A stretch of 64,000 nucleotides of DNA from Linyphia triangularis (GCA_963978545.1 OZ021725.1:10915346-10979345); one strand, 5' to 3'. Positions 43,921 through 56,358 are shown, numbered from the stretch's first letter. Notes: a model not told the origin generated them from the letters alone. Made by a program: numbers and translations.

Positions 43921-45230
43921 CTTTTACTCATGCTTCTATTAACACTATAAATCTTGTGTAGGTATTAAATGATTTATATAAAAGTTTTACTTTTATGAAT
44001 TAATTATTTATACACGTAGGTGACACATTTTTTTTTTCACTTGACTACATAAGTGTAACATTGTATCTATGTAAAAAATGCTCTGATTGGCTGAAATAAA
44101 AGCCAGGAATTGGAAAAAAAGGATTTTGAATCAGAAAAGGTGAAAATAAAATTAAATTTTGAAGAACAAGAGATGAAAATATGAAAATGAACTGTCAACA
44201 AGTGAGATTTATCAAGAAATATAAAACAATTTATATTCGATGCTATAGAGAACTTCTACCTATTAAAAAAATATTAGACTTTGACATATTTAAGCTAAAT
44301 AATAAAGCAAGATTCGGCTCTTCTAATACACTAACATTTACATAGTGTAGTTTTTTTTTTCTTTAACTACTCTATTATAATTATCCATAGATGGATAAGT
44401 ATAAGATAACTAAGTATAGTTTGCTAAATCAAAAAAAGGAAGACTGGAATTTGTTTTGTGCTAATTATTCAATGTTTAAATTGTATTTTTTTTCTATTGC
44501 CTTCTTAAAAATAATACTTATAATTATTAGTAAAACGGTCTCTTTGAAACACAATTTTTCCCCTGATTACTTTAGATTACTTGTGTAGCAATGGATTATC
44601 CAGTAAAACAAGGTATTTTTACTTACTAAGCTCACTGCATAAATATGTTATGAATATGTTAAATTTTGATGTACAATTACTGATTTCCCAGTTTGATGCA
44701 AGTATAGTATAGGATTTATACTTAGCCAGTTAGTCACAAATAATAGTAGCAAGTTCCCACTTTCATTGGAATTTCTTCAGTATAATCTATACCTCTGGGG
44801 ATGTAGCTTACAAAAATGTTTAAAATGCACAATACATTTTGAATACAATTTGTTTTTAAAATAAAACAGATAATGAAAAAACAAAAGGGTAGTGTTAACG
44901 CGCTAAGATACCTAACCGCTAACACTCTAACCTTACGCTAAAATAGCAAGTCAAAAATGTGACGAAAGAGGTTGGGGGTCAATCAATGGCTATGGATTAA
45001 CTTAAAGTATATTTCTTGAACACTGCCTAGCATTTTTTTTTTTTTTAATTTTTTTTTTTTTTTTTTAATTTTTTTTTAATCAATTCTGTCCTGGCTAAGG
45101 CACAATCTTGCGCCCCCCCCCTCCCTCCTCAGGAAAATCCTAGATCCGCCACTGGCTTGGCGACGGCAGATGAAATCCTTCGCTGAATTGAAACGACACT
45201 GTGTTTCACAATCACATTATAATATGCCGA
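43921..45230. other. Non-coding DNA with an unpaired hAT-like right end
   Basis: TAGATCCGCCACTG (45141-45154), preceded by poly-C, is the right end of a hAT-type element. No left end with a matching 8-mer was found. Poly-T runs lie at 45033-45080. No gene is supported. Confidence 0.4.
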
Positions 45231-45306
45231 CTTACAATGTTTTTGGTTGTACTTATAGAGATAGTAGGAAAATAATACCTGTTAAAACCACTCGTATACA
45301 AGCCTA
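45224..45306 (+). pseudogene. Possible THAP-domain N-terminal fragment
   Basis: ATG at 45224 opens MPTYNVFGCTYRDSRK, which resembles the start of THAP zinc-finger domains (M-x-x-x-C-x-x-x-x-C), but the first Cys is Asn. It stops after 27 codons. THAP genes are often transposon-derived. This is weak. Confidence 0.2.
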
Positions 45307-45936
45307 ACTGTTCCTTTTTACTTATTGATTTTTAAAATATTTTAAATTATTATGTAACTTTTAATAAAAGATAAGAATTATCTAATCCCATATTGATTGT
45401 GTCTGAGGGAAGCATCTGTGACATTTGGCATTCATATAATTTCCAGAAATAGTTCCTTAATTACTTTTGAAGTACTTCTGCGATAATCTGATAATCAAAA
45501 GCAGTTGAACTTTAGCGGTTGCTTACATTTAAGTATTCTAATTGAATTAAAATATGGGGACGAGGCTAAAACCTTTTTAGTATTCGATCCAATATTTCGG
45601 CCAACAACTATATCCTGGCGTATAAAGTATATTTTAATGTTCGGGTGATCCGTCTTTTCAAGGCTTTCTATAGTTTTATTACAGTAATGTAGATGGCAGC
45701 ACGAATAGATTTTTGTTCTTTCTAGTATTGGTGAGTAAAACGGTTTGGTAAAACCCTGAATCATGTTGGAAATTGTTAAATGCACTTGCCACCTGCATAG
45801 ATCTAATATGTAGACCTTACACATGGAGTTATTTTATGTGAATTTAAAAAGTTTTAGAGCAATCTTAAAACTAGGTCGAAAAATTAAAAATGTCAATACT
45901 CTTTAAAAAGTTAATATGTATTTAGAGAAAATAAAT

Positions 45937-46345
45937 TTGTTTGGTGCTGCCATCTATAAGGAATAAAAGAAAGTTTTAGAAAACACTTATTGTGGAGACA
46001 GCTCTTTTAATATTTCTTGAATAGCTAAAATTTAGTTGGCGGGAGGAAATATGTTTATGAGGATCGGAACGAAGTTATATTTATATACTACGTATATGAC
46101 GATTTGGAAGAAGTTATACACATCCATAATTATAAGTTCGGAAATATAGGAATAATATATATGTAATTATCTGGAGTATTATTAGTGCTGTGTCTGCAAT
46201 ATTAAGTTTACAGCCTTTTAGAAAGGTGAAAACTTACATTCTTCTTTTTACTTTGAATTTCATCTTTCGATATTTAGAAAAAAACCAGTTTGTTTGGTGC
46301 TGCCATCTATAATGATTAATTGAAAGTATTAGAAAACAAATAGTT
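45937..46345 (+). repeat. Direct repeat pair 350 bp apart
   Basis: GTTTGGTGCTGCCATCTATAA followed by GAAAGTWTTAGAAAACA occurs at 45937-45990 and 46287-46345. The complement of the TGCTGCCATCTA core is also seen at 45690-45703. Confidence 0.6.
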
Positions 46346-47420
46346 GACGTATTGGAAAATATCACTTCAAAGACAACACTATGACAGACAGGTATTGCCC
46401 TGCTCCTGTTAGTTGACCGAGGGGGAAAGCACTAATAAACTGGTTTGGGTCAGTTGTTGGCATTAGAAAAAGTACGGAAACATCGTATTCCCCATATCGG
46501 CCAACTAACCAGAATTCAATACGTATCAATATCGTATACGTAGCAATATAATCCTATGTATTACATAGGGTAATAAAAGTAAGTATTCGATAAATTTTTT
46601 TTTTTTTTTTTTTTTTCCCTTTGCATTTTTCCACGTTTTGGAACATCCTGATCTCAAAAAAGTGATCTAGAGAAAATGTCTGTATGTGTGTATGTGGTCA
46701 GCATAACTCCCGAACAAATTGACCTACGATGTTCAAATTTGTTGTGAGAGTTGATGGTGGCACAAAGACCTACCATTAAGGTTTTCGTCAAAATCGCGAA
46801 TGCTCATAGGGTAGCTACCATTGAAAAAATCATGTTTTCCAGTAATTGCTAAAAAACAGCTTTAGCTATTTTGTTCAAAATCGCTGTGATAATGCCTCTT
46901 AAGGTGTTCTAAACATCCCTACCACCGAAACTCCCGTAAAAATGCTTTCTTGGCATAAAAAATTGAAAAACGAATGCCTTTAACACAGAGTTCTCTTTCC
47001 TTCAGCATACCTCATCAACGATGGCTATTTCATCTCTGTTCAGTTTCAGTTACAAGAAAGAATAATATAATAAGAATTATCGATAAGTATATCGCTAAAA
47101 TTCCCCTTTTAGCGAACTTTTTTTTTTAAGTCCTATATAAGAATTATCGCAAAAAATAAATGTCCAAACTGATCATTTTTTCTAAACGAATGATGGAAAT
47201 ATAAAAACGATAAATCACACAAATCCACATCAGTAATATACTGTAATTGAAAGTTGCGCGATGTTCCACACCCTTAGTTTTCTTTCTTTATGGACTAATC
47301 CTAAATACTGTGATGGTATGTTCATTGAAACAATCTCTATGTAGCTCATTATATTTGAAGTTTAATCTATGTCACACTGTAATTTTTTAGAGCTTTACCC
47401 TGAGAAAAACTGAAGAGCAT
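46346..47420. other. Non-coding DNA containing a moderately complex unclassified segment
   Basis: The segment ~46620-47050 (TATGTGTGTATGTGGTCAGC, CATAACTCCCGAACAAATTG and on) has higher sequence complexity than the surroundings but no gene. It could be an old dispersed repeat. Confidence 0.4.
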
Positions 47421-47421
47421 C

Positions 47422-48028
47422 TTTAGAGAAAGTCTTAGAAATCTAGGGGTGTTGATTAGTAAAGATTTTAAGATGGGGCAACAATGTAGGGCGGCTAGTG
47501 ACAAGGCAAATAGGATGTTAGGTTATATAAAAAATAAGTGTTTCATCTAGATCTAGTGATATCATACTACCATTGTATAGAGGTTTGGTTAGGCCGCATC
47601 TTGAGTATTCAGTACAGTTTTGGTCACCTTATTTAAAAAAGGACATTGATTTACTAGAAAAAGTTCAACACAGAGCAACAAAAACAATTCAGTGTACTTC
47701 GGGCATGGCATATGAGGATAGATTGAAAAAAATTAAACATGTATATACTCTGCAGGAAAGAAGGGCAAGAGGGGATTTGATCCAGTTATTTAAATTTATT
47801 GCACATGGTGAAATTAGGGGTTTAGAATTTGTCACTGACAATATTACGCGAGGAAATGGGTGCAAATTGTTCAAATCTCAATTTAATAGGGAAGGGCGAA
47901 AACAATATTTTTACAATAGAATTATCAATTATTGGAATGATCTGCCACCAAATGTTGTAAATTCAGAGAGCGTAAGGAGTTTTAAGAAACAGTTAGATAT
48001 GCACTGGGGGATCATCAATGGGCAATAA
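47422..48028 (+). pseudogene. CR1-like LINE reverse transcriptase C-terminal part
   Basis: The frame begins LRNLGVLISKDFKMG (the post-catalytic LGVxIxxDLK block), shifts once near 47545, then reads LYRGLVRPHLEYSVQFWSPYLKK-type (K-V-Q-x-R-A-T-K follows as KVQHRATK), DRLKKIKHVYTLQERRARGD, and ends NYWNDLPPNVV...SFKKQLD. This is the conserved C-terminus of CR1/jockey-group LINE ORF2. The endonuclease and catalytic YADD parts are missing, so it is a 5'-truncated copy with one frameshift. The 3' UTR follows to ~49085, interrupted by a MITE. Confidence 0.88.
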
Positions 48029-48952
48029 TTGGATTACACTGGCTAGGTAAGTAACTTACATTTTGTACTTTTATTTAATTTAGGTTATTTTGTTACTATA
48101 TTTAGTTACTTATGTTTGCGTACTGTTGTTTTTTAAAAAATGTGTCAGCTTGCATTATGTATTGCATTTTTTCAGTACGATTGTCAAACGCTGTGTCAAC
48201 TTTGTATATTGTATTGTATTATGTATATTGTATCATATAATCCTGTAACTATTGTATATTGTGTGCATGATCCTGTAATTATTGTAAGCAAATTATTTTC
48301 TATTTCTATATAAGTGTATATGTTACCGTTAAAGTATATAATGCAGTTATTTCATAGATTACCTAGTTATTCCATGAAATAACTGATCGTGTCCGTTAAA
48401 GTGTAAAACTCTCTTGTATTTCATGGTTTAACTAGTTATTTCATTGAATAACTATCTGCAGCCCGTTAAAGTGTAAAATAATCTATATCACCGGATGTAG
48501 AAATATCGCTCCAATCGGTTGCTACAGCTCAAAGTTTAGGTACTGGTCAGGGGTTTAAAAAATGTTCATGTAAAATCCAATGTGTCAACAATTTTTTTTT
48601 TTAGAAATAATGTTCTTTGTAATTCCAAGTGTCATTTTAGTAATCCTTGTTGTAACAAATGATTTTATAGTACGTTTCCATAAATACCACTTATACGCTG
48701 CATAAATTAGATAAATTGCTTCTTTTTCATTTTAATTGTCTATCATTAGTTTAATTTCATTTTAGATAAATTGTTTATTTTACACTTTAACTGTCTCTCA
48801 TTAGTTAATTTAGAGAATACCTAGTTATTTCATAGAATAACTCGTTAAAGTGTCAAATTAATAACATATTACACACTTTAACGGACACGATCAGTTATTT
48901 CATGGAATAACTAGGTATTCTATGAAATAACTGCATTATATACTTTAACGGT

Positions 48953-49005
<53 letters not shown>

Positions 49006-49085
49006 TCGACCAACCCTGTTGGGCCTTGAGCCTGTTGTTGGTCTTAAAATTTGTATTTGTATTGGTATAATCCCTATATTACGAT
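48029..49085 (+). mobile_element. 3' UTR and 3' end of the CR1-like LINE, with nested MITE
   Basis: The LINE 3' end resumes at ~49002 after the MITE. It has a GACCAACCCTGTTGGGCC...GTTGTTGGTC hairpin and a short TTTGTATTTGTATTGGT tail, the usual CR1-type 3' terminus. Confidence 0.65.
48321..48956. mobile_element. 636-bp foldback MITE with 84-bp near-perfect TIRs
   Basis: It starts TGTTACCGTTAAAG and ends with its exact complement. The first 84 bp of each arm match at all but one position. Each arm contains its own palindromes (AGTTATTCCATGAAATAACT type) and the motif CGTTAAAGTGTAAA, which recurs at least seven times in the element. It is flanked by TATA on both sides (48317-48320, 48957-48960), in a TA-rich target. 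There is no coding capacity. Confidence 0.9.
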
Positions 49086-49094
49086 CTTCTATCT

Positions 49095-49190
49095 CAGTTC
49101 ATTTAGAAAGTAGGGGAGACCTAGGTGTAGGGGAGAAAGTAGGGGGAAAAAGTAGGTGTAAGGGGAGAAAGTAGGTGTACCTAGGGCCAT
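49095..49190 (+). repeat. Short purine-rich tandem repeat
   Basis: Variants of GGGGAGAAAGTAGGTGTA repeat about four times, ending in GTACCTAGGGCC. The complement GGCCCTAGGTAC recurs at 49795-49830. Confidence 0.6.
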
Positions 49191-49880
49191 CCCACTTTTA
49201 TTGAATAATGTTTAGTTCGAAGTTTTTTTACTCACTTGTGTAAGTGACAACACCCAATTTCATTTTTTGGCAGCCATTTTGAAATCTTAGAGGAGAAAGC
49301 TGAAGGCAAGTTATAAGTGGAAAACTTTTTCGTACGTAACATGTTGCAGCTCGTGTCTTTTATTGTTTTACAAAGTTAAGTCAAATACTATTTTTTCAAT
49401 TCTAGTAAATAACTTTGTTTGTAACATTAAATACTAAATGAGATGCTGAAACAAGTCCTTTATCCATGTGCATTTTTCGTAGAAGACATTTTATATAAAA
49501 TTACCAAGTCATGTACCTAAGCCACATAGTTGCTTATTGTGTTCAAATGGACAAAACCAAAATCTGTTGATGCTTCAAAGCGATAATGCGTGCAGCTTAT
49601 TTTTTTTTGGAATCATTTTTTCAAGTTATGAAAATACTTGTAATTCACTAATAATTTGACACATTGCAATTTATTATAATTGTTATATTATAAACCAATG
49701 ACTGATAATTACTTGATATTGTTTCTTTATAAAATTCATCTGTGTAGGTTTGTTTTCTATTTATTTATAAACTGAAACCTCACTTAAAGAGAATAGCCCT
49801 AGGTACATCAGCTACTGGCCCTAGGTACAACGAGGTTTTGTGCCTAGAGCCATTTGTGAAGTTTCTTTAAAAATCTTCTA
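49191..49880. other. Non-coding DNA
   Basis: Nothing is supported except two GGCCCTAGGTAC-like sites around 49795-49830. Confidence 0.5.
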
Positions 49881-50234
49881 TTTGACAGAATCTATTATAA
49901 GTTTTTATATTAATCCCAATGGGAAGTAATTACTATAGCGATGTACGCATATCAGTTTCTAATTTTTAAATGGCTCAGTGGCTCATTTGTTTTTACAAAA
50001 AATAATAAAAATATTAATTTTCTATTTTTTGCGTGTTTATAATCTTTGAAACCTTCGCCTTATTCTAGCAAGTTTATCAGCTGAACCGATAACCGCCATT
50101 GCAGAATAACTATACTTTTATGGAGAATTTAACATTGCTGCAATAGCTCCTTTAATGTTTCAAACGCATTTTTCTCAGTTCTTGATTTTTAAAATTCCCA
50201 CTTTTCTCAAAATACTAAAATTTCTGCAAATATA

Positions 50235-50300
<66 letters not shown>

Positions 50301-50700
50301 TTTTTTGTCATTTTTAATATATATTTGACAATAAAAGGCATGGATTTTTGAATAACATAAAAACTTTTTTTACAAATTGAAGTGTTGAAAAATACCCGTT
50401 TTTACGCTTTTTTTTTTTTTTTTTTTTTTTTTTTACATATATATAGTTACAGTAATTATCGTTTTTCTCAAAAACTATTTTACTTATTCTAAATTCGAGA
50501 ATATTACTAGGAATTTAAAAAAAAAAAAAAATCAGGAATAAATATTGAAAAATGAAAAAGCAGATAGAATTTGAAATTTGATAAATTTTTTAAAAAATTT
50601 AAAAATTTTGAAAATTGAAAGCACTGTGTGAATTTTTTTTAAATAAAATTTAGTTTTTGTTTAGTAATATTTCCAAATTCCTCTGAAAGCCAGTGACAAG
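49880..50700 (+). repeat. Dispersed repeat family B, copy 1, interrupted by (TA)n
   Basis: The segment is the reverse complement of ~62030-62790 over most of its length (CTATTTTTTGCGTGTTTATAA, TATGGAGAATTTA, TTTCTCRAAAACTATTTTAC, AAATAAAATTTAGTT). A (TA)n tract lies at 50238-50294 and a T tract at 50410-50434. It has no coding capacity; the class is unknown. Confidence 0.7.
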
Positions 50701-52769
50701 TTGTTACAACCATGGCTTTTAAAAATTTGTAACATGCTGCTGTTTGTTGGGATTAATCGCCTCTGCTTACCGGATTTTGAATGTCAGGCAAAAGGTTAAA
50801 TTTATTGGCAAATAATCAGCTCATTTCAAGATAAATGTGAGGTATAGACAAAAGGTCTTGTGACGTCATCTATCCACAAACATAAATTGTACTTGTGAAT
50901 GTGTGCTTTTTTATAGGAAGCAACACTTCAGGAAAAAGATTCCTGATTGCTAGAAATTTCGAAAAACCATGCCCCTCCCGCTTCCCCCCCCCCCCCCTCC
51001 CTCTCAAGGGGTATGATCGTAAATTGAGATCTAATGAACCAATTTTAACCGGAGTTTTTACAGTAGGTACCTTGACTTATGAAGATTTTCGGGAACAATT
51101 TAATTCTGATGTTTTGTTTACTAAGGTGATATAATAGTGGATAGAGGATTATGGGGACATGCTTATAATTTCAATCAATTGAATCAATTTGAACCCGGTT
51201 GCGGACAACGCTGCGCCGTAACTGTTTAAGCTTAGACAACTCCGGATACTGCAGCTAGTATTAATAAATAAATGTCTTTTGTGGTTTAGTGGTAAACTGC
51301 GCTAAAAACAGATTTGTATGAAACCTGTAGCATGAACTCATAACAAAACACGCTAAACAATTAATGCATTTCAGTTGGGATGATTTGGAAATGCTGAAAA
51401 ATAAACCGATTTTTTTTTTTTTTTACTGATTCTTTTATTTCTTTCATTGTTTAAATGCATCTCTAAAATTAAGCCTAAAGTAGATTTATTTCTTTTTAGC
51501 AGAAACTAGGGGTGTGAAACATCGATTGTATCAAATACTACTATGGATTGTATTAAATACTACTATGTATGATTATAATCAGACGAAACGGTCGTTTCAC
51601 CGCCAACCTTAAAAAGGCAGAAACCGACAGTAAGTATCTATTCTCTGCACAACTTCCAGCGAAAAAGCCGAAATTGACTATTTTCTAGCGCGCTTACGAA
51701 ACTTCACATAATTATACAAAAAATACCATAGATTCGTCTCGGTGATATCTTTCAAAGAAAAAAAAATTGAGTGCTTAGGATTAAAGACAACGAAGGGAAA
51801 AAATATTGAAATTTCCAAAAGGAAATAAAAAAACGAGTTCTAGCCCGATTTTGATGTAAAAATTTAGACAAACGTCCAGCCCTAACTAAGCTATAGATCT
51901 TCAAACGGATTGAATTATAAAATGCGGAATGTTTCAACTTAAAATCCTACGTTGGTGTGAACTTCATTAAATAATTCTTTCTATTTTTAATTAATTTAAA
52001 ACCACTTTTTTTCATTTCATAATTTGGCGACAGATATAGGCGATCAGCTTGTAATTGAGGTTCAGATATATATGCCAAAAGTTGCCAAACAGGTTTGCTA
52101 TAATTTCGAAGTTAGTTTTTCCGACATGTTAGGCTTAAGTGAGAATTAACGTAACGTTAAAGTATAGGCAGAACGAATTAGACTATAATTATATGGCTTA
52201 TAACATGTTTAAAATTGAAATAACTTAATTTTTGAAGAGACAGAATTAAAGAGAAATATTTGTTCTTCAAGTTGCATGTGTTATTTGAACTGTATGATAA
52301 TATAGAGAGAGTTAACTTTCAAAAACATTTTAATTTCGGGAAATCTCCATTGAAAAATGAAAACAATTACATTTTGTTGCAAGATACTATGGGCTAAATA
52401 GAAAGTATAAATGTGGAGGTTATGCGAGCTGACGTCACAGTCAATTCATTACAGAGGACTAAATGAACCACGCATTGCGATTGGCTAATGGAATTTGCAC
52501 ACATGTCATTCGTTTTTAAAGATGTGTTGAGAATGAATTTCTGTTGTAGAATGAAATCGTAGAATCATATATCCTCAAAATTGTAATTTCATAGTGAATT
52601 TTAAAATTGTTGTTAAGAAAATATTTTAAATTTTGTCAGATATCAATGGGTTATTATATGTGAACCAAAATAATGCTTGGTATAGTAAAAATAATTTATA
52701 TTGCAATATTTAGATGGTAAAAAACTTGTAATATTTATTTGTAACAATTTATTAGAATAAATTTTCAAT
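50701..52769. other. Non-coding DNA; includes poly-C and a two-copy 25-bp repeat
   Basis: Poly-C lies at ~50985-50998. ATTGTATYAAATACTACTATG occurs twice at 51524-51575, the same unit as the array at 56356-56605. No gene is supported. Confidence 0.5.
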
Positions 52770-52925
52770 GGGATGAACGCTCTGGCCTTGTATATTAAAG
52801 GTGCCAGATTTGATTCCTGGGTTAGGTGTGGATGTTCGTTGTGATTCGGAATCCACGTTAAGCTGTGGATCCCGGACTGATTAGTCGTTATTATGCCTTA
52901 AAATAGGTCGTTGTGCGTACAAACT
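52770..52925 (+). mobile_element. tRNA-derived SINE, family 2, diverged copy
   Basis: It matches the SINE at 63207-63387 in opposite orientation: AACGCTCTGGCC, a decayed B box (ATTTGATTCC), TGTGGATGTTCGTTGTGATTCGGAATCCACG and GACTGATTAGTCGTTATTATG. No clear flanking duplication was found. Confidence 0.75.
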
Positions 52926-53097
52926 AACCAAACGAGCTGAAACTTGGCAGACAGGCTCTTTGTCGATGGCAACGTATTTCATTAAGTTTTGGGGGTTGAG
53001 TTGCCATATACAAGTTTCTATTACTAGTTCGTGGTTGATTTTGATGGTTACTGCCATCCGCATTCAACCAATTTGTAAATTTTCAAGTAGATTTTAG

Positions 53098-53257
53098 CAT
53101 GTAAGATATCATTGAACTCAACTTGAAGAATTATGAATATTCATGGTACCAGGTGTACCATGGGTGGTACTACTTCTGGTTTATCAATTTTGAAGATAAA
53201 TATGTCATGTTGGGTGTCGTTGGGCTTGTCTTGAAAAATTATGAATGTTTAAGGTAC
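53098..53257 (+). repeat. 107-bp satellite-like repeat, left part
   Basis: It consists of about one and a half units with GAAGAATTATGAATATTCATGG, GGTACCAGGTGTACCATGGG and TCTGGTTTATCAATTTTGAAG. The same repeat resumes at 55263-55490 on the other side of a 2-kb element. Confidence 0.75.
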
Positions 53258-55266
53258 AGTACCCAAAAAAAAAAAAAATCAGAACATGGCTATATCTTCG
53301 GTTCTAATTATCGTAGAATCTTACGGTTTGCACCAAAATGTTTTGCTTAGGATTTTCTATATATCTGATGCAATTTTTTTTTCTTGAGGGACCGTTTACT
53401 AAGTAAAAGTAACGCTATCTTCGAAAATTTCAATACGAACCCTTATTTTTTATCATTTCATTCGATTCAGAATACATCATTTACCCTCTATACCAAATTT
53501 CAATGCATTATGTTGAAAAACACGTCACTTATGAGCGAAAATATTTAGACCATTTTTTGACCGATCTTCAGGGAGAATTTCCATAAAACGAAAGGTATTT
53601 TTAAGGTTCTTCTTCACAGCGGGAGAAATCGAACGGTCAATGTGGGACGTTTCACGAAGATTAAAAAATACAAATATTAGTCTAAAATTGCATAGAAACT
53701 ACTTGGATTTATAGTGCCATGTTTAAGATTAACACAAAAATAGCAAGTAAACGCAAAAGTAACATAATTTATTTACAACATTAAAGATGTGCATTCTTCA
53801 CACGAAATAAATAAAATATCGAAAACTGTAATTGCAGAAATATAACGAATAATAGTGATAATTAGAAAATTAAGAAAATTAAATGTAGAAAAATAATAAA
53901 TATTAAATGTAGGCATTAGTAAACAGTATTTAGCAAAGCATGAATATTTTACAGAAATATTTCACTATAAACACAAATGTAACTAGATCGTTGAAATTAT
54001 TTATAAAATGAAAAAGTCACATGATTCAGTAAAATTTTTAAAGGATAACTTATTGAAATTGCTTAAAAAATGTTGTTTTAAATAAATGGAATTTAAGAAA
54101 GCAAATTAAAAAAAAAAAAATTATAGTTTACAGAAAAAATAATTAATAATTTAAAAAACTAAAAAACACGCTTTAATAGAAAATCAAACTAAAAAGTAGA
54201 AAATAATCAATAGATTAAAAAACTAAGAAACACGCTTTAATAGAAAAGTGAACTAAAAAGTAGAAGATAATTTTAAATAAGTTTGAAATAAGAATAGAGT
54301 GATTAACAAGAAATATTTATTTTATCGAACAAAAGCGTGGGGTGCTTTTTAAGATATTTTCATAATGGCTCTACTTTTACTAATATCTGTCATTAAATAT
54401 TTACCAAAATTGACATCAAGCACCCCACGCTTTTTTACGATAAAATAAATATTTCTTGTTAATCACTATTCTTATTTCAAACTTATTTAAAATTATCTTC
54501 TACTTTTTAGTTCACTTTCCTATTAAAGCGTGTTTCTTAGTTTTTAAACTATCGGTTATACGATAATTGAACGTTATGCGATTTTCCACACCTCTAGTTT
54601 ACCTTGAATTAATTTTTGATAGTTTTCAAAAGTCGTCTACTATACGGTCCCTTAAAGTGAGCGTTTTTTACATTTTCTCTAAAAAATCGAGAACTAATAG
54701 TCAAAATGGAAAGAAAAAAATTATGGGGGGGTTATAGACCATGGTAAATCTAATGAAAGCAAAAAACATATATGTTTCTATTAAAAAAATAATTTAATAG
54801 ATTTATTAATTAATAATTAATTATTAAAAAAGAAATTGGTTCAAAAGCTGATTGCTATTTATGTTTGGCCATTTACAAACTACCTTTTGAAAAAAAAATT
54901 ACTGAAATATATTAATTATTTAAGTATTTATGGCCAAAAAAACAACTTTTTTATTTAACATTAATTTATCATTTTCTTTTTATCATTTAAATTACAAACC
55001 ATTCATTAGAAAATTACGAATTTTTGTATTTCGCATTCTTTTTTAATGCTGAATCCAAATATGGAATAATATTATGAGGTTGCTATTGAACTTTTTAAAG
55101 TTTGGTTCTGTTTTAATATGTAGATGACCCCTCATGATAAAAAAAAAAACTACATACAATTATTAAATACTTTTCACGATTTACAACGGTACCTTTTGTT
55201 TGTTATTTCAACAATTAGAACAAAAGATATAGCCGTCGTTCTGGTTTTTTTTTTTGGGTACTGTAC
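53254..55266. mobile_element. 2-kb TIR element inserted in the 107-bp repeat, GTAC duplication
   Basis: The element is 53258-55262. Its ends AGTACCCAAAAAAAA and, reverse-complemented, AGTACCCAAAAAAAA continue into arms sharing CAGAAC, GGCTATATCTT and GTTCTAATT for about 60 bp. GTAC lies on both sides (53254-53257; 55263-55266). The interior is AT-rich and holds a large hairpin. There is no transposase. Confidence 0.7.
54217..54545. repeat. Long hairpin, arms about 130 bp, loop about 70 bp
   Basis: The left arm 54217-54346 and right arm 54418-54545 are nearly perfect reverse complements, from CTAAGAAACACGCTTTAATAG to GCGTGGGGTGCTT. Part of the left arm is also duplicated just upstream (54150-54213). 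Confidence 0.9.
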
Positions 55267-55490
55267 CAGGTATAGCATAGGTAGTACCACTTTCAGTTTA
55301 TCAAATTCCAAGATAAATATGGCATGTTGGACTTTTGTTTTGACGAATTATGAATGTTTAAAGTACCAGGTATGATATCGGTACCACTTCCGGTTTATCA
55401 ATTTTAAAGGTAATTATTGCATGTAAGGTATCGTCGAACTCAGTTTGAAGAATTATGAATAATCCTGGTACCAGGTGTACCATAGGTGAT
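55263..55490 (+). repeat. 107-bp satellite-like repeat, right part (about two units)
   Basis: Units start at GGTACCAGGTATRNNATAGG-like sites and share CCACTTYCRGTTTATCAA and AATTATGAATG with 53098-53257. Confidence 0.75.
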
Positions 55491-55554
55491 ATATAGAAAA
55501 ACGATGAAACGGACAAATTCAAAAATAGAAGTCGCCAGTGTTTAAAAAAAAGTT

Positions 55555-56358
55555 CTGATATCCCCCCAAAAAACCCCTTTGAAAAGTAGAAGAACCACCA
55601 ACTTCAAAAACACAAAAAACTTTTTTGCAATAAAAAAATGCATAAACATGATGACATTTTTCAGCCACAAATACAGTGATATAAAAAATGGCCAACCTCT
55701 GATTAGAACTCTCGGTTGTGACTCGCTTAAGAATGTCTGCTTACTTAGTTTATTTTTAAAATTTAAGTTCCTCTCCCATAAAAATTTACGCTGCTTGAGG
55801 TTGGCGCCCGTCTTAATTACTAACCTTTAAAACACCCAGACAATAAAAACTTTCCAAAATGTATGTATCAACCAAACAAAAGCTTACCACAAACACTTGA
55901 GTTTCCTACTTTAAAAAATTCTTAATTAAGATTCAAATGCAAGCGTTTGAGCACAGTTTCTCTGTACTATTTTGAAAGTTACATGAACATGAAGATTTAC
56001 ACCACTTTGTATTTCCTACCTATCCAAATGAAATCATGAACTCGAATATTCGTGTAATCTGCCATAAATTACTTTAAACGCAAGCATTGTTAATATTTCT
56101 ATGACGGGCGCCAACCTCAAGCAGCGTAAATTTTTATGGGAGCGGACCTTAAATTTTAATAATAAACTAAGTAAGCAGACATTCTTAAGCGAGTCACAAC
56201 CAAGAATTCTAATCAGAGGTTGGCCATTTTTTATATCACTGTATTTGTGGCTGAAAATTTTCATCATGTTTATGAATTTTTTGATTGCAAGAAAGTTTTT
56301 TGTGTTTTTGAGGTTGGTGGTTCTTCTATTTTTCAAAAGTGTTTTTTTGGGGGATTAA
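55555..56358. mobile_element. Foldback element, arms about 260 bp
   Basis: The arms 55559-55818 and 56095-56355 are reverse complements with scattered mismatches, from CCCCCAAAAAA at the outer ends to CAAGCAGCGTAAATTTTTATGG inside. They frame a ~275-bp unique centre. Peptide-like frames in both arms mirror each other only because the arms do. Confidence 0.85.

Noticed and set aside
49095..49830. CCTAGG-bearing sites as a regulatory cluster
   Set aside because: The sites lie in short tandem and diverged repeat sequence without other promoter features.
51507..54590. A hAT element between TAGGGGTGTGAAACATCG (51507) and its complement-like end (~54590)
   Set aside because: End motifs are similar and recur at 47268, but no 8-bp duplication is visible and the right motif lies inside another bounded element.
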